From Nipponacmea schrenckii (taxonomy: Eukaryota; Mollusca; Gastropoda; Lottiidae): a stretch of 64,000 bases of DNA. Below, one piece after another: positions 25,871 to 38,334 of this stretch. Every line of letters begins with the position of its first letter. Position 1 is the first letter of the stretch. The stretch is from assembly GCA_030562195.1 (NCBI GenBank), contig JAUJPP010000012.1, forward strand, positions 3,534,001 through 3,598,000. The letters run 5' to 3'. The notes below the pieces were generated by a model. The model was not told the origin of the DNA and searched no databases. It saw only the letters and a list, made by a program, of their open reading frames with translations. A program made the position numbers and the translations under genes.

Positions 25871-28800
25871 CAATAGAATAACATGGGAATATTATCTCTA
25901 TCTGTATAGTACAAGTGTTCCAGAAATGTCTAAAATGATAAATGAAACATCTAATGTTTTTATTATTTGATTGAATTCTTATCATAGAATTTCACCTTTT
26001 TTCAAATCTAAAATGAAAGATTATTTAAAACAGAATCTGTGTCTTGTATACATGACTTATCTACCAAAGTTACATGATTTAAAGAGTTTAATATTTACAT
26101 TCTTCAGCTAAATATGCACATTAAGTCCTGTGAACCACATGCAATTGTTGAATTAAATATTTTTGGAAGTAATTCTAATACTTTGGCTGCCTATTCCATA
26201 TTGATATCAATAAGAATGAAAAAGTTAAAAAAAGAGTTGAGAATAAAAAAGTCAATGATAAGTATTACATCTGTCTTCAGTAACTAAATACCAAACGTTA
26301 CCACATGTTTTTAGGCAAGTTTGCCCCTCACACTTTCATACTTTATGGCTTACAATAATTTTTATTTTTAATTCTCCATCTACTCTTTGTTATTGTCCTT
26401 TGAGTCACCTATAAGTGCTATAATATCAGCAATTTCAATGTATTTGCATTATATAATAGAGAATGGAGACCCTGTGTATGTTTCTATAAAACCAGGTGTA
26501 GTAGTTTCAATGGAAAATCTAAGATTTGGTTGTGTTTATCTGGACAACAAGAATGCTCTGCAATCAGGCTTTTTTAAGATTATTACCCTCATATTTCCAT
26601 TTGGGTCAAACCCATAATTTGGTTTATTTTAATGTTGCTACTGGTGGAATTTTTTGGTCTAAAACTGACAGATTATTCTCCCCTGCTATTGTGCACTAAA
26701 CAAACAATCAAAATGAAATGAATGCATTCCAAGCTAAGAAAATCTGTATAGTTTTCAACCAAGATGTGATTACTGTGTTAGAGAACTCTGTGGACCTTCA
26801 TGAGCTGTATCACCTGAAACGCAGTTTTGATGGTTGTATATATATTTTTTTCTGGTGATATACATAACTGATAGAGTAGTAAATCTATTTCAGTCTGACT
26901 TGACAGTGGTAGTATTTATTATGATACCTGGATTGGAAAAATAAATACTAGTCACAAAACACATTATCAAAGAAATGAGAAGCCATATAATAATGGAGAT
27001 GATGTGAGTAAACAATGGATAAGAGCATCTAGTGGTACAGAGTGACATAATGGGATGTCGGTTAACTCCTTCTAATTGCCTTGAGCTAGATTCTAAAGTA
27101 AAAGCAGCGTTTTGGTCAAAGAGCAAGGTACATTAAAGAAAATAATATGCTAACTGTGCACGATATTTAAAGCTAGTATCCATTGTTATGAAGACCTTTC
27201 TGGAAACATCCTGATTATGCTAAAAGGAATCTAAAACACCATGTTAAATTGATGCATGCTATAGTGGGTCTGTCAAATTCTTCATTTCTGTAAACTGTTG
27301 TATATAACGAATTCTTCATGTACCATCTGTTTCTACTACTGTTTTCTCAACCCACATCAACTTTGCTCACTTATTTTGTTGTCATTTACAGGAAGAAATA
27401 GGAGCTACCTATTTCATGATAAAAATAGACAACATTTGACAATAGAAAAACAATATTCTGCTTGAAAAACAAAGACTTCTATTTATTTTATTTTGATGCA
27501 AACTTGAAAAAATATCTTTCCATCTGTCAAACTGTGGAATGTCTGTAAATTTCACTATTTGTTATGTTGAGTTTGTCTTTGCCAAGAATCCATTTTATTT
27601 TTATCACATTTATTGTTATCTGGGTTCAAATGCACCAAATATTTTATTACAATACGGTTATGAAAACTGCAGATGGTTGGTATCTTATAATTTAGAATCA
27701 GCAGACAATATATTTAATCAAAAAATAATATCTAAAAACTTGTAAATCATTTGAAAAACTGATTCTTTATTATGTTGTTCCTCATTCGATGATTTGACTG
27801 AAATTCTAAAAAAATTATTAAAAAGTAATCAACTGACTTTTAAAATCTTGAGTTGTGTTTCCCTATTCTAATATCATAATGTCAAAAAACTTCAAGCCTC
27901 CTAGCTATGAATTATTATTCACCCTCAAGATTTCAGCAAGATAACATTACAAATGATATGGAGGCATGTTGAAGTCGGCTGTAGAAATAATAAAGATAGT
28001 GAGAAAGATAGTCTTGTTTTACAAACTATAATAACAGGAGATTTATCAGTTCATCTGGATATATAGAATATATGCCTGATAGTTCATCTCATCTAGAATC
28101 TATACTCAGACCTGATGATTTCAAATTGGGGACAGTATGTGATTATGAATAAAAAACTTTAAGTGCGCTCAATGCTTACTGTTTTTTTAAGCAGATATCT
28201 GTGGCTGCTACTCGCATTTGACTTGCTCATCATTTAAGACAATTCTCTGTAAGTTCTTTGTGTTTGAATGAGTAAGCCTATTTTTATTCTATCAATACCT
28301 GATTTCACTTGAAATTTATAAATATAGTTATGCTATTATTTCTTCTCTTGGTTCATCAATTTAAAACATGAACATTCTAAAACAATCGTTTTTTTGTGAA
28401 AGGATTTAGTTTAAGCTTATTGACGTCGTGGGATTAGATATTGCAGACTTGTGCTATACAACTAAGTTGGAGAACAAGGGCAGAGACAGAGCAGGTGCTC
28501 TAACAGACATTTTAATTCCAGTTATAGACTAGAATTTATGTTACACATGTACCAATGACATTATCTCTATAAAGAACTGATTGTTATAAATTAAATATAA
28601 ACCCCTAACATTTATTTCATTGTTATAATGGACATTTTGAATCACTTTCTGCAGTATGATTGTCATGTTAAGTGCAATGAATAAATATAGTCTATCTATC
28701 AAATCTCTTTGTTTAAATATATCATACATGTAATAAAATGATTTTAGTCATGTGTATTATTATTATGTTAAACATGAATAATTCTTCATTGTCAAATACC

Positions 28801-31800
28801 GTATTTGTCTCAATTAACATGCTGGTTTATATGTCCTGGTTTACAAATGGTAAAAGTTTCAAGTGTGAATTAGATTGTATAAGAGCTAAAAATGAAATAA
28901 GGGATTTTTTTTAAAGAGTTTAAGGAAAGTTCCTTAGTGGGAGTGGGTATAAGAATGAACCAAGAGTAACAAAGACTAATTAAGACCTGACATACAAGAT
29001 TATCAAATAGTGTAATTTTCCAGTCACACATCACAAATTTTAATATCCTCATAAAGTACTGTATTAAAATTGTCGCTGGCCAATTCAGTGTATTATTCAA
29101 TTCAGCCTATAGAATAGTTAGAGCAATGAAGTTTAATGCTATAGGGTTTCAAATTACAATGTGTCAAAAAATATCATGGTTGTTAAAAAATTGACCTTTG
29201 TATTTTTTGAAAGATGAGCTTAAGATTGTACTCAGTAGTTAAAGTAATTTGATTATTGTATCCTGCTTGATCTAAGGTGATAATCTTTATCATTGTTATA
29301 CAGTAGATTTATATGTGCAGCCTGTGGTTATTATTATAGGATAGATCTGGTATGGTACCATTGCTGAACTATATAGTTAGGTGTGTGGGCATTTATTTTC
29401 AGAATTCTTCACTCTGTATTCATGGCTGGATACCCATGCTAAATCAAATTATGTTAACCAGACAGAGATCTAACCGTCTTTGCTACTTCTTCTGAGTATA
29501 GTTGATGGCATTGTTACAAGCTGTTTTAATATTTATCCTTGCTGGTTAAAAAATATATAAAATAATAAAAAAATATTAGTTTAAGCTAGTTGAAGTCATA
29601 CTGACATTTTATTCCATTGATTTATTGATTCAAAATTGTAATTCTTCTCTTTGACTATCTTTAATATACATTTAATGTGGAATGACAGAGAATTAAATCA
29701 GAACTGAAAGCTGTGATGTTCCTTATCATAATTTAATGGGTATTAGCACCAATGAAAAAATCAACTCATTGTACAATTCATGATGCTGACAAAAAGGTTT
29801 CAGGCTGACTTTTGTGGACTTAATGGATGTTTTTTTGGAAATCACTTCTGGCCTCTGCTTTACCTCCATTGTGTTTTTTGTACATGGTTATTAAGACACC
29901 AGACTCTAGTTGGTGGTTAGAAAGCTAAGATGTAACCACACATTATGTCACAAATTTACCAACCAATATATTTTAGTCAAAGCTTAACTAGGTAAATGAT
30001 AAATATGATATACAAAAAGAATGAATAAATAATTACTTGTAAATACTAATTTAATCAGGTATATGATAGACTAAAAGAAGATATATGATACTTATTTTAC
30101 AATTCAGTGAATATAGTAGTAGGTTATTGTATATAGTTAATATACTTAAAGCACTGGAGCTGAATCAAAAGATTTCATTCACAGTATTGTCTCTTTGTTA
30201 GCTTTACATTGTTCAAATTAATACAATGCAAAACTTCAATATATTCTATATGAACAAATCAGCTTGGATGAGCACTATTGCAATTATTCCTATACTCCAT
30301 CTTTGCCTTATCCAGAATTTTAAGGTATTATATGTACCATATCATGCTGTTCAAATTGTAGATTGATAAAACCTACAAGAGCATGATTTAATGTGTCAAT
30401 AAGGAGTGTTGCAACATCCTGTTATATTGTTAATATTTAAACAAATAACATCATAAAATCTTGTATCAGCGTTTATCACAAAAGTCTAATAACATTATTT
30501 ACAGACCCTTTAGACAAGGTAAATTATAAGTTTAAAAGTCTGAATGCAACTGTTTCCGATTATCATATGTAGTCAATTAAACGGAAATAAACTGTAAATT
30601 GGGATGTGTATTATGTGTTTGATAATTATTATTTTACTGTCTAGAGTAACCCTCACTTCTAAATGTCATTCAAGTTTTTTTTATAATATTGTCTTTAAAC
30701 CATTTGCTCCCAGCATTTTATATAACAAACAATTCCAAGAGAAAAGCATTCAATTATAAAAATTTAAATTTTAATATTTAACTATCTTCTGTCTGGTGAC
30801 ATTTTTTAATTTAATTTAATTTTATAGTTTCATTGCTTTATTTTCTTTCTATTCATCAAATTTAGCTCTTAATATTTTTAATTCTAGGTTACTAAGGTTT
30901 CAGAAATCTTCATTAATAACGTCTTTCCATTCTCTTAAAATACGACCTAGGTTAAAATAGATGAAAATCAATGAAATGTTATTTTAATGTCCTGAGAACC
31001 AGTCGAGAATTTAACTCCTATTTTTAAACAGGTTTAAATAATCTACCTACTAAGATGACTGGTTTAACTTCAATCTTACCACTTGATCTTCTCACTAATG
31101 AAAATTGTTTGATCATTGCCTGCCCTGATACATGACCTTATAATGTGATGTATGTGATAAATCTTTTACTGTAACAGTTTGATGTGTGGGAGGTAGGGTA
31201 CTTGACATTACTCTTTGCAAGAAGACAGTGTTGTATATTCAAGGACATCTGGTGCTATATCAAGTGATTATCAAATGAATTTTTTTATGCTATTGCTTTT
31301 AAAGCAAGGTTGTCAAAATGAAAAAGTTTTTTGTAATTTTGGCTTGAAGTGAAATAACTCATTATTTCTTGGAAATGAAAGGGAAATATTTCAATTCCCT
31401 CTCCTATGCCTCAAAAAGGTCAAGGTTTTTATCTTGAATTTCGGAGAAAAATTTCCAAACTATTTTCAGAGAATCATTGGTTTAATATGTGTTTAAAAAT
31501 GGTCACCACAAAAGATTTGGTGAAACACAATCTCAGCCATTTCCTGTCTTTTTAAATTTGACAATATTAGTCATCATTTATGTCAGGACGTCCTAGTTTC
31601 AATACTCTCTTCTCATATTGTTAACTCATATGTTTACACACTTGGCTTTAAAAAATATCATTATCATGGCCCACCGAGCTTCTTTTCAATCTCCAGTTGA
31701 CAAGATAATACAGCCATACAGCTTTAAGGTTCAGCGTGTCTAAGGAAGTATGTTCAATAAAAAATGACTAATAAAGATCTTATTATGTTTAGTAAATAGA

Positions 31801-31815
31801 AAAAGTGATAAATGC

Positions 31816-31948
31816 ATTGGTCGTGGTCTAAATGTGGCGGGAAATTTTGACAAAGACAACTTGAAGTTTTATAGAGATGTGTAAACTGAATAGATGACTG
31901 GTTACTATAAATAGATTAGGTTACAGTATACAAGGTTATGAGCACGTG
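31816..31948 (+). promoter_or_regulatory. Second, candidate alternative promoter
   Basis: In order are an inverted CCAAT (ATTGG 31816-31820), an E2F-like GGCGGGAAA (31836-31844), a perfect TATAAATAG (31906-31914) and an E-box CACGTG (31943-31948). The TATA sits in the 14-base word CTATAAATAGATTA (31905-31918), which also surrounds the TATA at 19199. A splice donor follows about 110 bp downstream. Alternative promoters are usual for muscleblind genes, so an alternative first exon is plausible, but chance TATA matches are frequent in DNA this AT-rich. Confidence 0.4.
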
Positions 31949-32025
31949 AATTATCCCGGTTTTTATTCACCTATAAGGATCAAGACAGGTTATTTAAGTA
32001 GGATAAGAGCCGATATGTGATGTCT
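31936..32025 (+). other. Candidate alternative leader exon
   Basis: This is the segment from about 30 bases after the TATA at 31906 to the donor TCT followed by GTAAGTAAC at 32026. It is about 90 bases and non-coding. If used, it would splice about 4 kb to the acceptor at 36025. The start is estimated and the end is set by the donor. It depends wholly on the promoter call just upstream. Confidence 0.3.
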
Positions 32026-35000
32026 GTAAGTAACCAACTTTATGTATTAGGCAAATAACTATATATAGTATATAAATAAGAGTTATGTAATGGGGTGGAA
32101 GGTGTATCTTATTTATCTACTGAAATATACAGATATTACCCAATATTTACTTATGTCAATAGACATATTCAGAATTTTAAAGAAATTGTGACACAGTCAA
32201 TGAAATTATTACACTTTAAGTTTGATGTCATGACTAAAAAAAGTTTAGAAACGTTTGAAATCATATTTTTTTCATCACTATCGTGGTTTTGGTGTTCAAT
32301 GGTTATTGTTTTAATGAATTGGAGCTGAATTTAAGCATGACAGGTGAATTTTAAAAAAATATTATTTATTTTCTCTAGTTGAAAATTTAAATGTTTTAAG
32401 TTATATGAGATTGCATTTGAAAGGTTTACAACTGCATAAGGAAATATAAACTTACATAAGGAAATAAAGTTGTAATCTAATTTGACTGAAGATCCAAACT
32501 AGAGGGTGTCCCCAGTAGTTATCTTAATCAAATATGAATAATTTAGCAGACGTTTTGCATTACTTTTGTAGTTCCGTATATATTTGTGACAAATGTTCTA
32601 CTGAATGCAGTTGCATTAGGAAAGCATTACTGGGGAACAAAGACTCAAACACTAAGGAAATATTTTTATGGATGATGTTTTTCAAAGTCTGATGTTGAAG
32701 AGTTTGTGGGCTTATCTTATGTCAATATTTCAGTTGTGTACTTTTGTTGTATTTATCCTGTTGGCTTTGTCAATATGTAGATTTCCTCTTCAAGACCCCT
32801 TCAATTTGATAAGATGTTTTAATTTTATTGGATGGCGTCATTTTCTGCACAATATTTGACTCATCGATTAAATGAAACCAAACCAGTGAAATTGTTCCTG
32901 TTGGTTTCGTTACAGAACAATAAAATTCGCGGCAAAAATTATTTTGTCAGATGTCACTGAGCAAATATAGACCTCTTGATACAAAGTAGTGGAAGATTGG
33001 GCAAACAAATGACCTAACCTTTACCAAAATAGGCCGGAGGTCAATCGAGGTCTCTCTTACATTATATCACCTTTGTGTGGTTAAAGAACACAATTAGAAG
33101 GAGAAAAAGAAATATATCAATTAAAACCATTATACCAGCTGGAAGAAAGGATCCTCATGAACCTAATTGTTATCATTGTAAGAAATGGTTGTTTCTTTCT
33201 CTGAGCATTCTCTGCCTTGCATTCTCTCTTTAAAGAAGGTCTTAATATTATCTTAAAAATGGACAATCTTAACTTTTTACAGCATCAAAGAGAAATAGAT
33301 AGAGTTGATGTTTATTTGGTAATCTTGTGTTAAAATTACAATGAAAATAAAGTAATTCATATGAAGTGTTTATAGTAAATTTCTGTTACAATTTCAAATT
33401 CAATTTGGATTTTCTTTGATGTTGGAAATGGACAATTGGTTTCTTTAAATTAAACTTTTTGTCAATTTGTTAGATCAGATTTTACAGAGTTCTGTTAACT
33501 TTCTCGAAATGTAAAATTATGTGATATTTTTTTGTTCTCGTCACTATGGCGTTGTGACATTTTCTATAATTAAAAGATGTTAGCTTGACTCCTTTGAACT
33601 TGAAATATCAGTGTGATATATGTTATTACTGGTAAAAACTGGTATAAAATGCAAGATACAAAACCAAGTTTGATGTGAACTTTACTAAAAATTAGTAATG
33701 TGTATGTAGAGCTAGAGGATGATGAGAAAATATTCTCATAAATGCACTGACCTAGGTACCTTGCTTTAGACTTGCTCCATTTGAATGGACTTTTGAACCC
33801 AAATCCTTCATTGCATTTTATCATTCTTTAGATTCCTCTCCTTGGATTGAGCTGTAACCTCAACAACATCCGTGATATCAATTATACTGGAAAATAGAGC
33901 TGTTATTTTACCTGGATTTTATATTGCATTACAAATGACACATTAACTACAATAAAGGACATTTTACATTTGTATACCTGACATATACTTTTCATGGGAA
34001 TATTCAACCGTAGAACAGGTCAACTGTCATATTCACAGTGTAGGGTTATTCAGAATTGTATGGCCTATTACCGATATAACTTGAATATGTTTGAAATGCA
34101 TTCATGCAATTACATATTATCATAGTTAACAGATTATTTAATTTCAATAAATATTTTCATAGTTATTATGTAATATTTTCAAGAACTGGTAAAATTAGAA
34201 GCACTGATAAAACTAACCTAGCATAGTATAATGCCAAGAGTCTGTTAACAGGATTCAATTAAGGTTTTCAATATATATCGGAATTCAAGTTGCAACCTTG
34301 CAAGTTGTTGATGTTCCAAACAAAATTCTGTCTTTATATTAGTACAGTTAGGGAGTGTACTAAGTTGAGTGATATCAATTATTATGACATTTAATAATAT
34401 ATCATGTTGAGGAATAAACTAAGGTGAAGTCAGTGAATAAAATTAGTTAATTAGAACTCTATTCATAAGGTGTGTATTAAGAAAGCGGTTATAAAGATAC
34501 TGATCCTTTGCATCATTTCAAAACCAGGATTGCACGTAAAAATGACAGGGTTTGCAAGTCTGTGTCTATTTTTATTAATGTAGTAATATTAAGGTTACTG
34601 CGTAATATCTATGTTTTAAGTGTTCTTGTCAAATTATTACCATTAAAATAGAAAAATGTTATTCTTAAATATTTTGAATGAAAAAAAATCAACTTAGCTG
34701 AAGGCAACTTCAAGTTAAAGTCTGTACCTATCTGTTTAAGTCACACCTGTATTTTAATTGAGAGAAAAATAAAAGTAATTAATGAAAGAGGTGATCAATT
34801 AACTTGAATTTGACAAGTAATTAGTATCCTTCCATCAATATCATTACTTTCACTTGTTCACCCTTATTTTGATAGTGCGGGTACTGTTTTTTCACTTTAG
34901 AACGTGAATAAATATCACATAATATCCTTTTAAGGTCATCGTGCATGATTTTGTGCATAATTTGAAAGTGTTTATATAAAAAGTACAGTATCAGCGTTTA

Positions 35001-36004
35001 ACCTATGGGAGTGTTGTTTTTGTCAACATTTAATATGAAGGTCAATAAAATGGTACATGCTTTATCAGCTAAACTGTGGTATATATTTCAATAAAATTGT
35101 AATGCTCAAGGCTATATGTTTACTTTGTGTAAAACTGACCTGTAAGACGGGGGTCAAATTTCAAGAATCAATGCTTCAATTGTTGTTTTGCTGTCCAGGA
35201 AAATATTTGCTTTTGAAAGTTTTAAATTTTGTCAATAGTTCAAAAGGCCTCCTGGGTTGTTCTTTTAAAATATTTAAGTTTGGTTGGGGTTTTGCTGTAT
35301 AACATCTATGGAAAGTTTTGGTATTATTATAGTAACATTGGTCTATTCTTGTATTCAAAGTCCTGGGAGACCTGTTAAACACTTCAAAATATCATAGCAA
35401 TACAACATTAAATCCTTGGTTGGCACTTTTTTTTTCGTTGTGCATGTTGAATTGAGAATTACAGAATAAATGTTGGAAACAGTTGAAGCATACTTGATGA
35501 TATCTTAAATAAATAGTAGTATTTTATCCTGGAAACAGTTTAACTATTGAACGCCTACCCATATATTTTATGCTGATTAATTTTATCGGTTTATAACTGT
35601 CAATAATAGAATGCTTGTTTTACCTTTTAAATCGAATTTCATAATACATATTAAAAATATCCTGTGTAATAGCTGCACTTTATGTATGCCAGTTTTGATA
35701 AACAATGTCATAAACATACACTGGTCATGTCTCTGTCTAGTTAAGAATATTTGCAGCAGGCATTTTTTGATTTGATTTATTGAACAACAAATTTTGAACT
35801 GGCAGCTAAAGTACCAAAATCACAATCACATTTGTATACTAGCTGTTACTGCTACACAACACATCTGGTAAAAAATTAAAATTGTTTGTGTGTATAGTTC
35901 AAAGTTTCTTTTACTATGAATGACTTGCCAAACTGGGAGAGTGCATTCTAGAAAATGACAAATAGACAGTAGGCCTATGTTTTTGAAGTAGAATTTACTT
36001 ATTA

Positions 36005-36025
36005 TTTATTTTTGTCTATTTTCAG
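36005..36025 (+). promoter_or_regulatory. Splice acceptor of the first coding exon
   Basis: A T-rich tract (TTATTTTTGTCTATTTTCAG) ends in CAG at 36023-36025, with possible branch-like TTACTTA words just before it. It is the best acceptor upstream of the start codon. A weaker alternative is the AAAG near 36298, which would shorten the 5' untranslated part of the exon. Confidence 0.65.
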
Positions 36026-36129
36026 ATTGGTTAGAGAGTTTAGGAGGAATTACAACAAATCCTAATTGTGTCAGCTTATTACTGTCAACAGTTTACTAGT
36101 GTTTTGTGTAGAAACTTTTTGACTGTTTT

Positions 36130-36222
36130 ATGGATTTTACCAAGTGGAGTCCATTTTATTTTAAAATTTGTAATAATTATTATCCTATATATACCCTATA
36201 TTTAGAGTTATATTTAAGTTAA
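36130..36222 (+). other. 30-codon upstream ORF in the 5' untranslated part
   Basis: ATG at 36130-36132 opens 30 codons ending at TAA 36220-36222. It lies 124 bases before the main start and in a different frame (36130 and 36346 are both offset by 216, so the frame is the same; the in-frame TAA at 36220 and TAA at 36328 separate them). The peptide is rich in Tyr, Phe, Leu and Asn, with no motif. It is too short to be found by a 60-codon cutoff. It could damp translation of the main ORF, but that is inference. Confidence 0.35.
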
Positions 36223-36345
36223 CATAGCTTCATTTAGGCTATATAAACACTAGTGCTATTTACTTAAATCGCTTGTTATTATTGTTTTGTGTTTAAAGCC
36301 ACAGTCTTTCAAACTTTTTATTCAAAGTAATCCAAGGTTATTGTT

Positions 36346-36543
36346 ATGGCCATGGTTAATCCAATGTTAAACTTGGTTAATAATCCAAATGTTAAGGACT
36401 CCCGATGGCTGACTTTAGAAGTTTGCCGGGAATTTCAAAGGAATAAATGCACGAGAACAGAACAAGAATGTAAATTTGCTCATCCTCCGCCCCATGTTGA
36501 AGTACAGAATGGTCGTGTTATTGCCTGCTTTGATTCCATTAAG
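36346..36543 (+). CDS. mbl: Muscleblind/MBNL-family splicing regulator, first coding exon (partial)
   Basis: Muscleblind proteins bind YGCY motifs in pre-mRNA and mRNA through tandem CCCH zinc fingers and control alternative splicing, localisation and stability in nucleus and cytoplasm. This exon encodes residues 1-66. After a variable N-terminus (1-18) comes the family signature [12 protein letters not shown] (21-32), then finger 1 with ligands C27, C35, C42 and H46 (C-X7-C-X6-C-X3-H), then the conserved [10 protein letters not shown] (55-64). It ends after IK at a phase-0 donor, just where the family's second finger starts in the next exon. The start is ATG 36346, preceded by in-frame TAA at 36328; a second ATG at 36352 sits in GCCATGG and may also be used. 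Reading through the donor would add 25 residues to a stop at 36619-36621. The remaining fingers lie beyond the window. Identification is very secure; the paralogue and species are not determined. Confidence 0.96.
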
Positions 36544-36551
36544 GTTAGTAA
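36544..36551 (+). promoter_or_regulatory. Splice donor after finger-1 exon
   Basis: AAG followed by GTTAGTAA. The junction falls directly after the conserved FDS(I/L)K, as in other muscleblind genes. T at +3 makes it weaker than the GTAAGT donors upstream, so regulated use or intron retention is possible. Confidence 0.85.
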
Positions 36552-37371
36552 AGAATTTTATCATTCCAAACATACAGGTGCTTTTCATACATTACATTGC
36601 ACAAACACTTTTCAAAGGTGATCAAGCCCCACAAAAAACAGACTCTACTCAATAACTCAGTTAAATTAAATTTATTAAACACTTCAAAAAGTTTACTGTA
36701 TGTTTAGAGACATACTGCATGAATTGCTTTTTCTAGAAGTAGCAGCATCACCTGTCTACTGACTATATATCACAAAAACACACACCATACACACAAGATG
36801 TGATATTGTTTAAAAAAACTCATCTGAAAACAATTATATATACATTCCATGTGTTCGGAAATGTCCATCACATCATAGAAGAAGTCAAACACTTTGTAAT
36901 AAGAGAACTAGCCTGACATTTGACATTTGACTACCAATGATCACTTTGTTGAAAACAGCTTCAAAATGGTTGAGAAGTAAAAACCACACCTATCTATCTT
37001 GAAGTCTTGCATAAACAATTCCAAATATTACATAAACATGACAAAAAAAATCTTAAAAATTCTTCTCTTTAAATTCTTTAATGTGAAATGAGGTCTTTTG
37101 AATGTAACAAAAAATTAACTTTGTAGAAATTTCAAAGGTTTCTTAAGAACAGAAATCTTACAGAGTGGCAGATTCTGTGATCAGAAGAAATGTCAAGGCC
37201 ACATGAAAGAAAAATATATGCATTTATTAAAATGATTACTTCAATTCTGAAATTGTAAGTGAGAATATAACCATGACAGATTATTTGTGTCAAACAGAAA
37301 TAATTCAAAACTGATTAATTTTTAATCCCTCATCCTGGCATCTTTTTACCCTTTCATTCTACATGGATCTT

Positions 37372-37495
37372 TTCTTTCATTTACTCATTCTTCTTTACAC
37401 ACATTCATTAAATCATTCCTTCTTTTATTCATTCATTCACTCATTTGTTCATTGATTCATTCATCTACTTATCATAGCATTTGTGTTCATTTATT
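37372..37495. repeat. Degenerate (ATTC)n simple repeat
   Basis: Many ATTC and TTCATTCA words interrupted by substitutions, typical of an ageing tetranucleotide microsatellite. Confidence 0.75.
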
Positions 37496-38280
37496 TGCTA
37501 ACATTTGCTACTGTAAGAGAAATGATGAACCAGTATTTGATAAAAGATATATTATCTACATGTATATCTTATCTTACTGGAGACATCTTATCATTGTGAG
37601 TAATAAAACCGTACATATCTTATAATTTCATGGATAAGATTAGAAACTAGAAATAGAATTAATATACCTCTTCAATACTACTGACATTTGAGAAGTGTTT
37701 ATTGAAACCTTTAAAAAAAAACACATTAAACTCTATTTCTCTCATTGTTCATTTGAAAAGATTAAGTCACTTTGATTTGAGATTTTCTATGAAGACAAAC
37801 GGCAATTGATAAATAAATTTTGAATTGATCTATAGAAAGATCTTCAGACTATTCAATTATATCTGCAATATCTCTTACTGAGGGATCAAATTGACCTAGA
37901 CTTGCAATCTTCCAAGGACTTTATATTTTACAATTGGTGTTGAAAAGAAATATATTAATATGACTTTGATGTTTCTATACATTGTTTATTACTAGCTCTC
38001 AACTGGAAAGTCACAATTCAGAACTGAGATTACTGATAGTTTCAACAACTTGTGGCTATTTGATTCCTGCTTTTGGCTTAAAGAGATTGAAAAGAGGTTT
38101 TCTAAACTTCCTATCATTGATATCACCAACATTGATGTCATTGATTTGCACCATTCTAATTTCAATTCTGCTAAGCTAAATTATTTAATGACGTAGCTAT
38201 GACTCCTAGATATTATTAGAGATATTTGCAAAAGAGATGTATGCATTTCTATAATCACAATAGCAGACATCTGATAGAAT

Positions 38281-38334
38281 AAAAAAAAAAAACCCAATAA
38301 ATGGCCAGAAAACCTCTTGATTTGATTTGATTTG
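38281..38334. repeat. Poly-A run and (TTTGA)n microsatellite
   Basis: A 12-base A run (38281-38292) is followed 24 bases later by TTGATTTGATTTGATTTG (38317-38334). The A run could be the tail of an old retroposed element, but no body was identified. Confidence 0.75.

Larger units (their letters stand above)
19395..36025 (+). other. Inferred first intron of the muscleblind gene (about 16.6 kb)
   Basis: It is bounded by the donor GTAAGTAAGT at 19395 and a pyrimidine-rich acceptor ending TATTTTCAG at 36025. The interior is AT-rich with no convincing coding exon; ORFs over 60 codons such as 24148-24408, 25417-25689 and 26387-26617 have no named motif. Visible content is a degenerate repeat cluster at about 25600-25870 and a second promoter-like cluster near 31.8-32.03 kb. 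The pairing of this donor with this acceptor is predicted, not observed. Confidence 0.45.
36026..36543 (+). other. mbl: Muscleblind first coding exon (whole exon, 518 bp)
   Basis: It is predicted from the acceptor at 36025 and the donor AAG followed by GTTAGT at 36544. It holds 320 bases of 5' untranslated sequence and 198 coding bases. In-frame stops at 36097-36099 and 36328-36330 show that the main reading frame cannot begin upstream of 36346. The length, 518, is not a multiple of three. A long 5' untranslated part joined to the finger-1 coding part is the same layout as the first coding exon in fly and vertebrate muscleblind genes. A TATATAAA word at 36240-36247 leaves open an internal start instead of a splice. 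Confidence 0.65.

Noticed and set aside
26890..27126. 78-codon minus-strand ORF with a hydrophobic stretch resembling a membrane segment
   Set aside because: Hydrophobic runs are common in AT-rich chance ORFs; no start or splice context and no similarity recognised.
32071..32078. Another TATAAATA word
   Set aside because: It lies in a TATATA-rich run after the donor at 32026, with no associated promoter words; probably compositional.
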